Shown one piece after another: positions 35,051 through 44,484 of a DNA stretch of 46,532 bases. Position numbers and translations under genes: made by a program. The stretch is from Fidelibacterota bacterium (lineage in GTDB: Bacteria; Marinisomatota; Marinisomatia; Marinisomatales; S15-B10): the NCBI GenBank assembly GCA_002715465.1, contig PAYY01000013.1, positions 1 through 46,532 of the forward strand, written 5' to 3'. Below the pieces are notes generated by a model. That model ran no database searches. It was not told the origin of the DNA and was given only the letters and a program-made list of their open reading frames with translations. Each line of letters starts with the position of its first letter. Positions within the stretch are counted from its first letter, which is position 1.

Positions 35051-36534
35051 TAGACTAGCCCATTTTCTGCAAAGTCAATTGCGGCCATACTTGCTTTAGC
35101 CTTATTTACTGTCTCTTGGTATTCGGTGTTTGGATCTGAATCAAGGACAATACCTGCGCCTGATTGAAAATAAACTACTTCATCCTTTATTACCATAGTA
35201 CGAATCGCAATACAACTATTAACATTCCCAGTGAAATCGAAAAAGCCTACAGCACCTGAATAAACATCGCGTCTATTTGGTTCTAGATCATATATAATTT
35301 CCATCGCACGTATTTTTGGTGCACCTGTTACTGTACCAGCCGGGAAACCACTCATTAGTGCATCAAACCCGTCTTTCTCAGATAATAATTCTCCTCTTAC
35401 ATCAGAAACTATATGCATTACATGAGAGTAATTTTCAACCACCATTTTTTCAGGAATAGAAACTGAACCAAACTTAGCAACTTTGCCAACATCATTTCTG
35501 CCTAGATCAAGAAGCATTAGATGTTCTGCTAATTCTTTTTTGTCATTTAGTAGATCCTCAGCTAATTGTTTGTCTTCCTCATCATTTTTCCCTCTTGGAC
35601 GAGTACCAGCTATAGGTCTTATCTCTACGGATCGGTCATCTACTTTGACTAAAAGTTCTGGAGAAGCACCGATAATGTCTAATTCTTTGAAATGAAGATG
35701 AAACATGTAAGGCGAAGGATTAATTGTTCTTAGCGCTCTATATAGTGTTACTGGCGGCACACTAGTTTTACGTTGAAATCTTTGGCTAAGGACTACTTGA
35801 AAAATATCTCCTTCACGAATGTGCTTTTGGGCAGTTTTAACAGCGGATTCAAATTCTTGTTTGGTGAAGTTTGATGAAAGTTTACTTTGAGGGAATGAAA
35901 TAGGTGTACTATAATTTAAATCTGTATGTAGTGATTCCCCGATAGAATCTATACGTTTATGTGCTGAATCAAAGATTGATCTTAGATCCTTAGGTTTATC
36001 TGGAATATTGACATTAGATATGACTAGAGCTGACGCTCTTAAATGATCGAACACAATCATATCTTCAAATAGCATAAAAATTGAATCTGGAATTTCAATT
36101 TCAGACTTCTCATGAATAGGTATATCTTCTACCCAAGTTATTGTTTCATAACCTAGATAACCAACCAATCCACCTGTAAATGCTGGAATCCCTGGAAGTT
36201 TTGCAGTTTTATATTCTTTTTGAATCTTTCTCAGAATTTCTATAAAAGGCTTATTAGTCTCACTTACCCCTTTTTTAGTCTTAATATATGTTTTAGAATT
36301 TTGATTTTTTAGTATCATTTTAGGATTGATTCCTAAGTAAGAGTAGCGAGAATATTGAGTACCTTTTTCAACAGATTCTAATAAAAATCCATTATCCGTT
36401 TGTTCAATTAAATGTGCCCAAGCAGCTACTGGTGTAAGTAGATCTGCTAGAATCCTTTGATATACAGGTATAGTTTTATGTACCTTAGCTAAGGATTCAA
36501 ATTCTTCAAATGTAAGTTTAATTTTATTCATCAT
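35050..36534 (-). CDS. trpE: Anthranilate synthase component I
   Basis: Converts chorismate to anthranilate with TrpG, the first tryptophan-specific step. 494 residues from ATG 36534 (ATG 36531 is equally possible). The N-terminal FLLESVEKGTQYSRYSYLG contains the LLES motif typical of Trp feedback sites. The catalytic C-terminal domain has VVLSQRFQR, RTINPSPYMFHL, GASPELLV, RPIAGTRPRG, LMLLDLGRNDVGKV, PAGTVTGAPKIRAME and QSGAGIVLDSDP. The frame stays open to a TTG at 36561, but that would start inside the terminator hairpin. The start lies only 5 nt after the terminator's U-tract and has no clear Shine-Dalgarno. First gene of the attenuated superoperon. Confidence 0.96.
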   Translation of the reverse strand: MMNKIKLTFEEFESLAKVHKTIPVYQRILADLLTPVAAWAHLIEQTDNGFLLESVEKGTQYSRYSYLGINPKMILKNQNSKTYIKTKKGVSETNKPFIEILRKIQKEYKTAKLPGIPAFTGGLVGYLGYETITWVEDIPIHEKSEIEIPDSIFMLFEDMIVFDHLRASALVISNVNIPDKPKDLRSIFDSAHKRIDSIGESLHTDLNYSTPISFPQSKLSSNFTKQEFESAVKTAQKHIREGDIFQVVLSQRFQRKTSVPPVTLYRALRTINPSPYMFHLHFKELDIIGASPELLVKVDDRSVEIRPIAGTRPRGKNDEEDKQLAEDLLNDKKELAEHLMLLDLGRNDVGKVAKFGSVSIPEKMVVENYSHVMHIVSDVRGELLSEKDGFDALMSGFPAGTVTGAPKIRAMEIIYDLEPNRRDVYSGAVGFFDFTGNVNSCIAIRTMVIKDEVVYFQSGAGIVLDSDPNTEYQETVNKAKASMAAIDFAENGLV

Positions 36535-36538
36535 TACG

Positions 36539-36569
36539 AAAAAAAAACCCCGATTCTTCAATCGGGGTT
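36539..36569 (-). terminator. Attenuator terminator before trpE
   Basis: AACCCCGATT (36569-36560) pairs fully with AATCGGGGTT (36555-36546) around a GAAG tetraloop, then the T-run goes on to 36539 (nine T in total). It is a textbook intrinsic terminator for minus-strand transcription, placed between a leader peptide and trpE. Its 5' arm can instead pair with the leader's GGGGU segment, so it is conditional rather than constitutive. Confidence 0.9.
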
Positions 36570-36635
36570 AATGTTTTCACCATAAATTAGTTAATAAAAG
36601 GTGTTACACTACCCCCGTATTTGAATAGTAATACC
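36564..36635 (-). promoter_or_regulatory. Alternative RNA structures (1:2 and antiterminator 2:3) of the aromatic attenuator
   Basis: Segment 1, GGUAUUAC (36635-36628), lies in the Trp-Tyr-Tyr codons and pairs with GUAACACC of segment 2 (36607-36600) at 7 of 8 positions. Segment 2, from GGGGU at 36615 to CACC at 36600, can instead pair with segment 3 (36581-36564): CACC with GGUG, UGU with ACA, plus G-U and A-U, then GGGGU with ACCCC, about 14 bp with an A bulge and a small internal loop. Structure 2:3 consumes the CCCC arm of the terminator. The leader stop codon falls in segment 2. This is the standard logic of enteric trp attenuation. Confidence 0.75.
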
Positions 36636-36675
36636 AAAACTCATTCCTAAAACCATTTTTTATTGAAAGAAACAT
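36604..36675 (-). CDS. Aromatic leader peptide with Phe-Trp-Tyr-Tyr-Tyr
   Basis: An ORF of 23 codons, too short for usual gene calling, begins at ATG 36675 and stops at TAA 36606-36604. Residues 12-18 read E-F-W-Y-Y-Y-S, with further Phe at 2 and 9: seven aromatic residues in 23. The run TTT TGG TAT TAC TAT lies at 36639-36625, directly over segment 1 of the attenuator. Ribosome stalling here for lack of charged tRNA-Phe, tRNA-Trp or tRNA-Tyr would free segment 2 to form the antiterminator and allow trpE-aroQ transcription. There is no Shine-Dalgarno; the candidate promoter would start the transcript at or within about 2 nt of the ATG, so it may be leaderless. Confidence 0.8.
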   Translation of the reverse strand: MFLSIKNGFRNEFWYYYSNTGVV

Positions 36676-36682
36676 AATGCAA

Positions 36683-36712
36683 ATATTAAGATAGAGATGT
36701 GTCGACTGCAAA
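36683..36712 (-). promoter_or_regulatory. Candidate promoter of the aromatic superoperon
   Basis: TTTGCA (36712-36707) and TAATAT (36688-36683) are 18 nt apart (17 if TTGCAG is used), each matching sigma-70 boxes at about 4 of 6 or less. Starting 7-9 nt past the -10 box puts the first base at about 36677-36675, the A of the leader ATG. The -35 box overlaps the end of the chorismate mutase gene. Read-through from the ilv-leu unit would also enter the leader, as I see no terminator between. Confidence 0.45.
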
Positions 36713-36713
36713 G

Positions 36714-36986
36714 CTATTTTTTTTTTTGAAGCTTTTTTGAAATTTGAAAGATAAGATGAAAAATTTCTTTAATTTCATTTGGATTTAATCGGCTATTTAT
36801 CCGTTCAGTTATTCGGTTTAAGATTTCTTCTTCACGGCTTGTATCAGTTATACGTAGATTGTTTTTTTTCTTTAATTCACCAATCTGTAATGTTAATGCA
36901 AACCGTTCTACAATTATATCGACTAATTGATCATCCAAACGATCGATTTTTTTTCTATAGCTGCTGATTCTATTGTTTTTCATCAT
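36714..36986 (-). CDS. Chorismate mutase, AroQ type, monofunctional
   Basis: Claisen rearrangement of chorismate to prephenate, the substrate of the pheA and tyrA products. 90 residues, the size of the AroQ helical domain; RKKIDRLDDQLVDIIVERFALTLQIGELKKKN and the RE of TSREEEILNRI match the family's active-site Arg, Lys and Glu positions. The C-terminus is Lys-rich (KKLQKKK). It lies 66 bp after cimA and ends 38 bp before the aromatic leader, so it belongs to the upstream unit and is outside the attenuator, unlike the genes using its product. ATG 36983 is an equally good start. Confidence 0.88.
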   Translation of the reverse strand: MMKNNRISSYRKKIDRLDDQLVDIIVERFALTLQIGELKKKNNLRITDTSREEEILNRITERINSRLNPNEIKEIFHLIFQISKKLQKKK

Positions 36987-37052
36987 AGAAAAAATTAATG
37001 AGATTTATTTTAAATATCCTGTGGTCAAAGTGATTAAAGATAGTTTCCCAAA

Positions 37053-38636
37053 CTAAGTAACAACATCGATTTTTTTTCTTTTTGTTTTGTAGAGTTTATA
37101 ATTTAGACTATCACTCAGAGCTTGCCAACTTGCTTCAATAATATTCCCAGAAACGCCGACAGTGGACCAACTTTCTTCTTTGTCGCTTGATTCAATTAAT
37201 ACCCGAACCTTAGATTTAGTTCCATGTTTTTCATTTAATACCCGGACCTTGTAATCTAAAAGAGTTACTTCTTGAATCTCTGGGTAAAATCTACTAAGTG
37301 CTTTTCGAAGAGCATTGTCTAATGCATCTACTGGACCAACTCCTTCCGCAGCAGTGTGTTCAGTTTCGCCGTTTACAGAAGCTTTAAGGACGGCATCTGA
37401 AATAGTGGTACCCAATTCATCGTAACGAGTGTGAACATTAGAGTCAACTATTTTAAAGAAAGGTGTAAAATCACCAGTTTCTTTTCGAAGGAGTAATTCA
37501 AAAGAAGCTTCTGCACCATCAAATTGGAATCCTTCATGTTCTAATGACTTTACTCTTTTCACAACTTGAGTTATAAGATTTTCATTAGCTATTAGATTAT
37601 CATCTAGCTCTTCAATCTTATAACGAATATTACTTTTTCCAGATAAATCAGAAACAAGAACTCTTTGTTCAGAGCCAACTTTTTCAGGGGAAATATGTTC
37701 ATACATGCTTGAATCTTTCATAACGGCGCTTACATGGACACCACCTTTATGCGCAAATGCAGATTTCCCAACAAACGGAGCACGATTGTCTGGAACTAAA
37801 TTCATTAATTCAGCAACATAATGAGAAATATATGTTAATCGAGAAAGGTCAACCTTTTTATTCGTTTCTAAGTTCATCTTTAGAATAAGATTTGGAATAA
37901 TTGAACACAGGTTAGCATTACCACATCTCTCTCCAACACCGTTTATTGTTCCTTGAACATGATATGCTCCTTTTTCAATAGCTGCAATAGTATTGGCAAC
38001 TCCAAGTCCTCCATCATTATGAGTATGAATACCTATTGGTATCGTTATTACTTGGGTTACTTTGCTTACAATATTAGATATTTCAGTTGTAAGTGAACCT
38101 CCATTAGTATCACATAATGCAATTACATCTGCTCCAGCTGACTCAGCAGCTTTTAACATAGATATTGCAAAAGACGGATCATCTTTGAAACCATCAAAAA
38201 AATGTTCAGCATCAAATATTACAGTTCTATCATTATCTTTTAAAAATTGCACTGATTGATAAATTAATGATTCATTTTCAGAATCTTCTAATCCAAGACC
38301 TATACTTGAATGGAATCTCCATGTTTTCCCAAAAATTGAAATAACCGAAGTATCAGCATGTAACAATGCATTCAAATTTGGATCTGTTTTAACAGAATTA
38401 ATGCGACGAGCTGTTGATCCAAATGCACATAATTTTGCATTTGCAAAAGTTTCTTTTTTTGCTTTAGTAAAGAATGATTTATCTCTAGGGTTACTACCTG
38501 GCCAACCTCCTTCAATGATGTCGATTCCAAAATCATCAAGAAGATGGGCTATCCTCAATTTGTCTTCAACAGAAAGATTGACACCTTCACCTTGTGTGCC
38601 ATCTCGGAGTGTAGTATCGAATAGTTCAATTTTCAT
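37053..38636 (-). CDS. cimA: (R)-Citramalate synthase
   Basis: Condenses pyruvate with acetyl-CoA to citramalate, the first step of the threonine-independent route to isoleucine. 527 residues from ATG 38636 (in-frame GTG at 38645). HMGL-like TIM barrel with [36 protein letters not shown] (the GGWPGxNPKD pattern separates CimA from LeuA), ALCDTNGGSLT, GIHTHNDGGLGVAN, NGVGERCGNANL, and a C-terminal LeuA-type regulatory domain (EGVGPVDALDNALRKAL). Its LeuB, LeuC and LeuD partners in the route lie upstream, and no ilvA is seen. Distance to leuD is 19 bp. Confidence 0.93.
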   Translation of the reverse strand: MKIELFDTTLRDGTQGEGVNLSVEDKLRIAHLLDDFGIDIIEGGWPGSNPRDKSFFTKAKKETFANAKLCAFGSTARRINSVKTDPNLNALLHADTSVISIFGKTWRFHSSIGLGLEDSENESLIYQSVQFLKDNDRTVIFDAEHFFDGFKDDPSFAISMLKAAESAGADVIALCDTNGGSLTTEISNIVSKVTQVITIPIGIHTHNDGGLGVANTIAAIEKGAYHVQGTINGVGERCGNANLCSIIPNLILKMNLETNKKVDLSRLTYISHYVAELMNLVPDNRAPFVGKSAFAHKGGVHVSAVMKDSSMYEHISPEKVGSEQRVLVSDLSGKSNIRYKIEELDDNLIANENLITQVVKRVKSLEHEGFQFDGAEASFELLLRKETGDFTPFFKIVDSNVHTRYDELGTTISDAVLKASVNGETEHTAAEGVGPVDALDNALRKALSRFYPEIQEVTLLDYKVRVLNEKHGTKSKVRVLIESSDKEESWSTVGVSGNIIEASWQALSDSLNYKLYKTKRKKIDVVT

Positions 38637-38655
38637 TATTGCCACTAATTATCTT

Positions 38656-39312
38656 TTATTTATTATTTGTTTGTGCTGAAAATAACCATGGTGCATCAAT
38701 ACGTCTTTTCTTTTCAAAGTCTTTAATTTTTTTTTCATGTTTCATTGTTAGACCAATTTCATCAAGTCCTTCAATCAGGGCCATTTTTCTAGAAGGATCA
38801 ATGTCAAAGTTTATTTCTATGTCTGAGGGAGCTATTATTTTTTGATTATTTAAATCAATAGTTAAAGTATAACCTTTTTCTCTTTTAACTCTTTCAAAGA
38901 GTTCATCCACTATTTTGTTACTAAGAATAATAGGTAGTAGACCATTTTTAAAACAATTGTTGTAAAAGATATCAGCAAAACTTGGGGCTATAATCACTTG
39001 AAACCCAAATTCAAGTAAAGCCCAAGGTGCATGTTCTCTACTTGATCCACACCCGAAATTATCCATTGTTAAAAGGATAGTAGCATTTTTAAATCTTTCT
39101 TTATTTAATATAAAGTCAGGATTAATGGGTCGTTTACTACAATCCATTCCTGGCTCTCCTTGATCAAGATATCTCCATGCATCAAATAAAAATTGTCCAA
39201 AACCAATACGTTCAACTGATTTAAGAAATTGTTTTGGTATAATGGCATCTGTATCAACATTAGACATCCCTAAAGGAGCTACAATCCCACTATGAGTTAT
39301 AAATTTTTTCAT
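38656..39312 (-). CDS. leuD: 3-Isopropylmalate dehydratase small subunit
   Basis: Small swivelling subunit of isopropylmalate isomerase (and citramalate isomerisation). 218 residues. [40 protein letters not shown] and the following [20 protein letters not shown] are standard. It lies 3 bp after leuC. Usual length for the proteobacterial-type subunit. Confidence 0.96.
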   Translation of the reverse strand: MKKFITHSGIVAPLGMSNVDTDAIIPKQFLKSVERIGFGQFLFDAWRYLDQGEPGMDCSKRPINPDFILNKERFKNATILLTMDNFGCGSSREHAPWALLEFGFQVIIAPSFADIFYNNCFKNGLLPIILSNKIVDELFERVKREKGYTLTIDLNNQKIIAPSDIEINFDIDPSRKMALIEGLDEIGLTMKHEKKIKDFEKKRRIDAPWLFSAQTNNK

Positions 39313-39315
39313 AAC

Positions 39316-40722
39316 TTAGTTGATATTTATAGATCGAACATCAGTAAACTTCCCTGTTATAGCTACTGCTGCTGCCATTGCCGGACTTACAAGATGTGTC
39401 CTTCCTAAATGACCCTGCCTACCTTCAAAATTACGATTCGAAGTTGAAGCACATCTTTCACCTGGGGAAAGTCTATCAGAATTCATTGCGAGACACATAG
39501 AGCATCCTGAATTTCTCCATTCAAATCCAGCTTTAATAAAAATATTATCTAAGCCCAAGGATTCGGCTTCTTTTTTTACCAATCCAGATCCTGGTACAAC
39601 AATTGCTTGTTTAATAGAAGAAGCTACTTTGTGGCCTTCGACAATTTTTGCGGCTTCAGTTAAATCTTCGATCCTTGAATTAGTACATGAGCCTATAAAA
39701 ACTTTTTCAGGTGAAATTTCAGAGATTGGTGTGCCAGGTTTTAGTCCCATATAATCTAATGCTCTTTTCATATTAGATCGTTTTATTGGATTTTCTTCTT
39801 TATTTGGGTCTGGTACTATGTCTCCGATAGAGGTCACCATTTCAGGTGAAGTACCCCAAGTTACCTGAGGCTCAATATCAGAAGCTTCAATCTTAAAAAC
39901 AGTGTCGAAATTGGCATCTGAATCGCTATAAAGTTCTACCCAATTATTTATTCCCATGGCCAATATTTTACCCGAGGGAGCGAAGGGACGTCCTTTTATG
40001 TAATCAATTGTTTTATCATCTACAGCTATTAGACCAGCCCGAGCACCTCCTTCAATTGCCATATTACAAATAGTCATTCTTCCTTCCATAGAAAGAGATT
40101 TAATAGCTTCACCACCAAATTCTACAGCATGGCCTGTTCCTCCATTAGTTCCAATTTTTCCAATAATAAAAAGGATAAGATCTTTAGCTGTTATATTTTT
40201 TGAAAGTGTTCCATTAACTGAAACGAGCATGTTTTTCATTTTTTTCTGTACAAGGCATTGAGTAGCAAGTACGTGCTCTACTTCAGATGTTCCGATACCG
40301 AAAGCAAGAGTGCCGAAAGCTCCATGAGTCGAGGTATGTGAATCTCCACAAACAATAGTCATTCCTGGAACAGTGACACCTTGTTCAGGTCCAATTACAT
40401 GGACTATGCCTTGGCGAGGATCATCCATATCAAATTTAGTGATTCCAAAATCTTTGCAATTTTCATCAAGAGTTTTTATTTGTAATTCAGAAAAAGCGTC
40501 AGATGGTTGATTGCTAATTGTTGGCACATTATGATCAGCAACAGCCAAATTCGCTGTTTTTCTCCAAACATTTTTTGAAGCCATTCTGAGCCCTGAAAAA
40601 GCCTGAGGAGATGTTACCTCATGAAGGAGCTGGCGATCTATGTAAATTAAAGAAGTACCATCATCGTTTTCATGAACAACGTGGCTATCCCAAAGTTTGT
40701 CATATAAAGTTTTTTTAGGCAT
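39316..40722 (-). CDS. leuC: 3-Isopropylmalate dehydratase large subunit
   Basis: Aconitase-family 4Fe-4S enzyme, 468 residues. DKLWDSHVV, the substrate motif [45 protein letters not shown], the cluster cysteines in [11 protein letters not shown] and [10 protein letters not shown], and [10 protein letters not shown] near the end are all present. Two base pairs separate it from leuA. With LeuD it serves both leucine and, after CimA, isoleucine synthesis. Confidence 0.97.
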   Translation of the reverse strand: MPKKTLYDKLWDSHVVHENDDGTSLIYIDRQLLHEVTSPQAFSGLRMASKNVWRKTANLAVADHNVPTISNQPSDAFSELQIKTLDENCKDFGITKFDMDDPRQGIVHVIGPEQGVTVPGMTIVCGDSHTSTHGAFGTLAFGIGTSEVEHVLATQCLVQKKMKNMLVSVNGTLSKNITAKDLILFIIGKIGTNGGTGHAVEFGGEAIKSLSMEGRMTICNMAIEGGARAGLIAVDDKTIDYIKGRPFAPSGKILAMGINNWVELYSDSDANFDTVFKIEASDIEPQVTWGTSPEMVTSIGDIVPDPNKEENPIKRSNMKRALDYMGLKPGTPISEISPEKVFIGSCTNSRIEDLTEAAKIVEGHKVASSIKQAIVVPGSGLVKKEAESLGLDNIFIKAGFEWRNSGCSMCLAMNSDRLSPGERCASTSNRNFEGRQGHLGRTHLVSPAMAAAVAITGKFTDVRSININ

Positions 40723-40724
40723 TA

Positions 40725-42293
40725 TTATGGAGTAGTGGCCATTTCAATAAAACCTTTTTTTTCAGTCATCATATATTGTTCTTCAAGAGCTTTTAGATAT
40801 GCTTTTGCACTAGCTTCAATAATATCAGTTGAAAATCCTTTTCCTACAAAAGAAGAATCTCCTTTTCGAACTCTTACCAAGACTTCACCTTGAGCTTGCC
40901 TGCCTCCAGTGATTGAACGTACCTGATAGGATTCTATATGAGATTTAGTACCAAGAGCTCGATCAATTGCATTAAAGCAGGCATCCACAGGACCATCGCC
41001 TGTAGCGGATTCTTCAAGAAGACGATTATCAGTTTTTAATTGTACAGTGGCAGTAGGAATCGCACTTGTGCCTAAAGTTACATTTAGATATAACAATTGA
41101 TAGTGTTCATCCATTTTTCTTACTTCATCACCCATTAACACTCTTAAATCATCATCAAACACTTCCTTTTTTTTATCAGCTAAGAGTACAAAATCCTTGT
41201 AAACACGATCTAATTGTTTGTTTGACATTGAATAACCAAGTTGCTTTAATCTTGCCTGAAGACCGTGCCTGCCAGAATGTCGACCTAATACAATTTTACT
41301 ATCTGGTAAACCAACAGAGTCAGGTGTCATGATTTCGTACGTTTCCTTCATTTTTAGTACTCCATCTTGATGGATCCCAGATTCATGAGCAAAAGCATTT
41401 TCTCCAATAATTGCTTTATTTGGTTGAACGATCATTCCGGTAAAAGATGAGACCATAATACTAGTATTATAAATTTCTTCAGATCGAATATCTGTATGGA
41501 ACCTCCAATATTTACCTCTCACTTTTAAGGCCATCACAATTTCTTCAAGAGAAGCATTCCCAGCACGTTCTCCAATACCATTTATTGTACACTCTACCTG
41601 TCTTGCACCATTACTAAGTGCTGACAGTGAATTCGCAACTGCAAGTCCAAGATCATCATGACAGTGAGCGCTGATTATTGCTTTCTCAATATTGGGAACA
41701 CGTTTTTTTAGTTCGGATATTTTTTCTCCAAATTCTTGTGGCATAGTATAGCCAGTTGTGTCAGGAATATTAATAGTAGTTGCACCGGCTTCAATAGCAG
41801 CTTCAATAATTTCACAAAGAAAGAAAATATCTGTACGACCAGCATCTTCTGGTGAAAATTCGACATCATTAGTAAATGTTTTTGCAAAAGCTATCGCATC
41901 GCAACCCATTCTTAAGATATTATCACGTTTTTCTTTTATAGAAGTACCATATCGTGAATTTCCAAACTTTCCTTTTAAATGAACATCTGAAGTTCCAAGG
42001 AAAGTGTGGATTCTAAAATTTTCAGCACCTTTAACTGCATCATAAGCTGCTTTGATATCGGTTTCCATAGCTCGTGCTAAGCTGGCAACAGTTATACCTA
42101 CTTCTCCAGCTACTCTTTCTACTGCCTCAAATTGCACTGAAGATGATATGGGAAATCCCGCTTCAATAATGTCTACATTCAGTTTTTCTAACTGACGAGC
42201 AATTTCTACTTTTTCATGGATGTTTAGTGATGCACCTGGAGATTGTTCACCGTCTCGGAGTGTAGTGTCAAAAATAATGATTTTTTCACTCAT
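40725..42293 (-). CDS. leuA: 2-Isopropylmalate synthase
   Basis: First leucine-specific step: 2-ketoisovalerate plus acetyl-CoA. 522 residues. [60 protein letters not shown] and [14 protein letters not shown] of the barrel, then the C-terminal regulatory domain with [18 protein letters not shown] that confers Leu feedback in relatives. AAAGGATG lies just before the ATG. Clearly LeuA, not CimA, by the AGFPISS motif. Gap of 12 bp from leuB. Confidence 0.96.
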   Translation of the reverse strand: MSEKIIIFDTTLRDGEQSPGASLNIHEKVEIARQLEKLNVDIIEAGFPISSSVQFEAVERVAGEVGITVASLARAMETDIKAAYDAVKGAENFRIHTFLGTSDVHLKGKFGNSRYGTSIKEKRDNILRMGCDAIAFAKTFTNDVEFSPEDAGRTDIFFLCEIIEAAIEAGATTINIPDTTGYTMPQEFGEKISELKKRVPNIEKAIISAHCHDDLGLAVANSLSALSNGARQVECTINGIGERAGNASLEEIVMALKVRGKYWRFHTDIRSEEIYNTSIMVSSFTGMIVQPNKAIIGENAFAHESGIHQDGVLKMKETYEIMTPDSVGLPDSKIVLGRHSGRHGLQARLKQLGYSMSNKQLDRVYKDFVLLADKKKEVFDDDLRVLMGDEVRKMDEHYQLLYLNVTLGTSAIPTATVQLKTDNRLLEESATGDGPVDACFNAIDRALGTKSHIESYQVRSITGGRQAQGEVLVRVRKGDSSFVGKGFSTDIIEASAKAYLKALEEQYMMTEKKGFIEMATTP

Positions 42294-42305
42294 CCATTCA
42301 TCCTT

Positions 42306-43421
42306 TCAATTCAATTCCATTTTTTTATTATCTATTTCATATAATTGGTTCATCGATTCAATGATTTCATTTGTTATCTTAGTGGTAGTTGAGGTGTTTT
42401 CATTTTGTCGAGATATATCAATCGTACGATAGCCTCTAGAAAGAACATCTTCTATAGATCTTTGAATTAGTGCACCAGCTTTAGGCTGATTAAATGAATA
42501 ATTAAACATCATTGCAATAGAAGCAATCATACCAATAGGATTAGCTATATCTTTACCTGCAATATCAGGAGCTGAACCATGTACAGGTTCATATAACGCA
42601 TATTCTTTTCCTAACGATGCTGATGGAAGCATTCCTAAGCTTCCTGAAATTGTGGCTGCAATGTCACTTAGTATATCTCCAAACATGTTTTGAGTAAGGA
42701 TAACATCAAATTGACTTGGGTTGCTTACGAGTTGCATTGCTGCGTTATCAATATACATGTCTGAAAGTTTAATATGTGAATAAGATGAAGAATGAATTTC
42801 ATGAACAATTAATTTCCAAAAATGGGAACTGTCTAAAACATTTGCTTTATGGACAGATGTAAGAACACCTTGCCGTTTTTCGGCGAGTTGAAATGCTGTA
42901 TGTGCAATACGTTCTATTTCTTCACGTTTATAGATAAGTGTATTCCAACCTTTTTCTTCATTATATCCTTTTGGTATACCAAAGTATATACCACCAGTTA
43001 ACTCTCTAACAATGATTAAATCAACTTCTTTTATAATATCATCTTTTAAAGGAGATTCCTTTAAAAGATTGGGAAACACAGTTGCTGGCCTAAGATTTGA
43101 GAAAAGAGCTAAATCTTCGCGAAGGCGGAGAAGAGCAGTCTCTGGTTTTTCATTGTGTGGAAGGGAGTCCCATTTAGGACCACCAACAGCACCTAATAGA
43201 ACGGCATCTGATTTTTTACAAGCTTCAATCGTTTTGCTTGTAATAGCCATCCCATGTTTATCATATGAACAACCTCCGACAAGTCTAGTTTCAAGATTAA
43301 ATGTTAAACCAAAAAGCCTACCAATTTCATGAGTAATTTTTAAGCCAGAATCCATTACTTCTGGACCAACTCCATCACCGGGCAAAACCACAAGATTATA
43401 TTTTTTCTTATTTATTTCCAA
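42306..43421 (-). CDS. leuB: 3-Isopropylmalate dehydrogenase
   Basis: NAD-dependent oxidative decarboxylation of 3-isopropylmalate (and methylmalate in the citramalate route). 371 residues. [51 protein letters not shown], the NAD-site region [14 protein letters not shown] and [20 protein letters not shown] all follow the family. Its ATG lies 14 bp inside the ilvC reading frame. Confidence 0.96.
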   Translation of the reverse strand: MEINKKKYNLVVLPGDGVGPEVMDSGLKITHEIGRLFGLTFNLETRLVGGCSYDKHGMAITSKTIEACKKSDAVLLGAVGGPKWDSLPHNEKPETALLRLREDLALFSNLRPATVFPNLLKESPLKDDIIKEVDLIIVRELTGGIYFGIPKGYNEEKGWNTLIYKREEIERIAHTAFQLAEKRQGVLTSVHKANVLDSSHFWKLIVHEIHSSSYSHIKLSDMYIDNAAMQLVSNPSQFDVILTQNMFGDILSDIAATISGSLGMLPSASLGKEYALYEPVHGSAPDIAGKDIANPIGMIASIAMMFNYSFNQPKAGALIQRSIEDVLSRGYRTIDISRQNENTSTTTKITNEIIESMNQLYEIDNKKMELN

Positions 43422-44409
43422 CAGGTAGCCAAGTCATCATTTTTCTTAGTTTCAAACCAACTTCTTCAATTAAGTGTTTTTTTGTGTTGTCTCGGAGTCT
43501 CTCCATCTCTTGTTGTCCATCAAGGTTTTCTTTAATCCATTCATCAGCAAAAGTTCCATTTTGAACTTCTAAAAGAATTTTCTTCATCTCTTTCCTTGTT
43601 TCTTCCGTTATAATTCTTGAACCTCTTGTCATCCCTCCATATTCCGCAGTATCGCTAACAGAATAATTCATTCTCTGCAAACCACCTTCGTAATAAAGGT
43701 CAACAATTAGTTTCAATTCATGGAGACATTCAAAGTATGCCAATTCAGCTGGATAACCAGCTTCAACAAGAGTTTCAAAACCAACCTTTATAAGTTCAGC
43801 CGAACCTCCACATAGTACAGCTTGTTCACCAAATAGATCCGTTTCAGTTTCATCTTTAAAATTAGTTTGAATAGCACCTGCGCGGGTACATCCAATACCT
43901 TTTGCCCAAGCCAATGCTAGATCTTTAGTATTACCTGAGGGATCTTGGTGAATAGCAATAAGGCAAGGGACACCACTATTATTTACGAATGATCTTCTAA
44001 CAAGATGACCGGGACTCTTGGGAGCTATCATCATAATATTTATAGAATCTAAGGGTTTAATTTGATCATAATGAATGTTAAAACCGTGTGCAAATGCAAG
44101 AGTGTCTCCTTGCTTTAGATATGGTGCGATTTCATTTTCATAAACTGTTTTTTGATTTTGATCTGGAACAAGCATCATTAAAACATCCGACCAAGAAGCA
44201 ACATCAGATACTGACATTACTTCAAATCCTTCATCTTCGGCTTTTGGTTTTGAAGAACTAGAATTCCGAAGTCCAATACGTACATTTAAATTACTATCTT
44301 TCAAATTTAAAGCATGTGCATGACCTTGGCTTCCATACCCAATAACAGCAATTTTTTTATTTATTAAATGAGACAGATCAGCATCTTTTTCATAAAAAAC
44401 ATTTACCAT
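43408..44409 (-). CDS. ilvC: Ketol-acid reductoisomerase, class I
   Basis: Second common step to valine and isoleucine. 333 residues, short class I. Cofactor loop [18 protein letters not shown] with [13 protein letters not shown] (Ser-rich, NADPH type), [42 protein letters not shown] and [23 protein letters not shown] with the metal-ligand acids. TATGGAG sits 5 nt before the ATG. The 75-bp gap to ilvH is the longest between genes from ilvB to cimA; it holds no leader peptide or terminator that I can see. Confidence 0.97.
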   Translation of the reverse strand: MVNVFYEKDADLSHLINKKIAVIGYGSQGHAHALNLKDSNLNVRIGLRNSSSSKPKAEDEGFEVMSVSDVASWSDVLMMLVPDQNQKTVYENEIAPYLKQGDTLAFAHGFNIHYDQIKPLDSINIMMIAPKSPGHLVRRSFVNNSGVPCLIAIHQDPSGNTKDLALAWAKGIGCTRAGAIQTNFKDETETDLFGEQAVLCGGSAELIKVGFETLVEAGYPAELAYFECLHELKLIVDLYYEGGLQRMNYSVSDTAEYGGMTRGSRIITEETRKEMKKILLEVQNGTFADEWIKENLDGQQEMERLRDNTKKHLIEEVGLKLRKMMTWLPVGNK

Positions 44410-44484
44410 TTTTACTCCATAATTAATAGCTATTAATTTATTACAATATCTAAAACTATATTCATAACATAACTTGCATTTTTT

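Noticed and set aside
36535..36561. TTG-started N-terminal extension of trpE
   Set aside because: The extension is encoded by the 3' arm and U-tract of the terminator (Arg-Gly-Phe-Phe-Phe), so it is a by-product of the hairpin, and two ATGs follow at once.
44410..44484. Possible leader peptide or attenuator in the ilvH-ilvC gap
   Set aside because: Only a three-codon ORF without a branched-chain codon run and no terminator hairpin is present.
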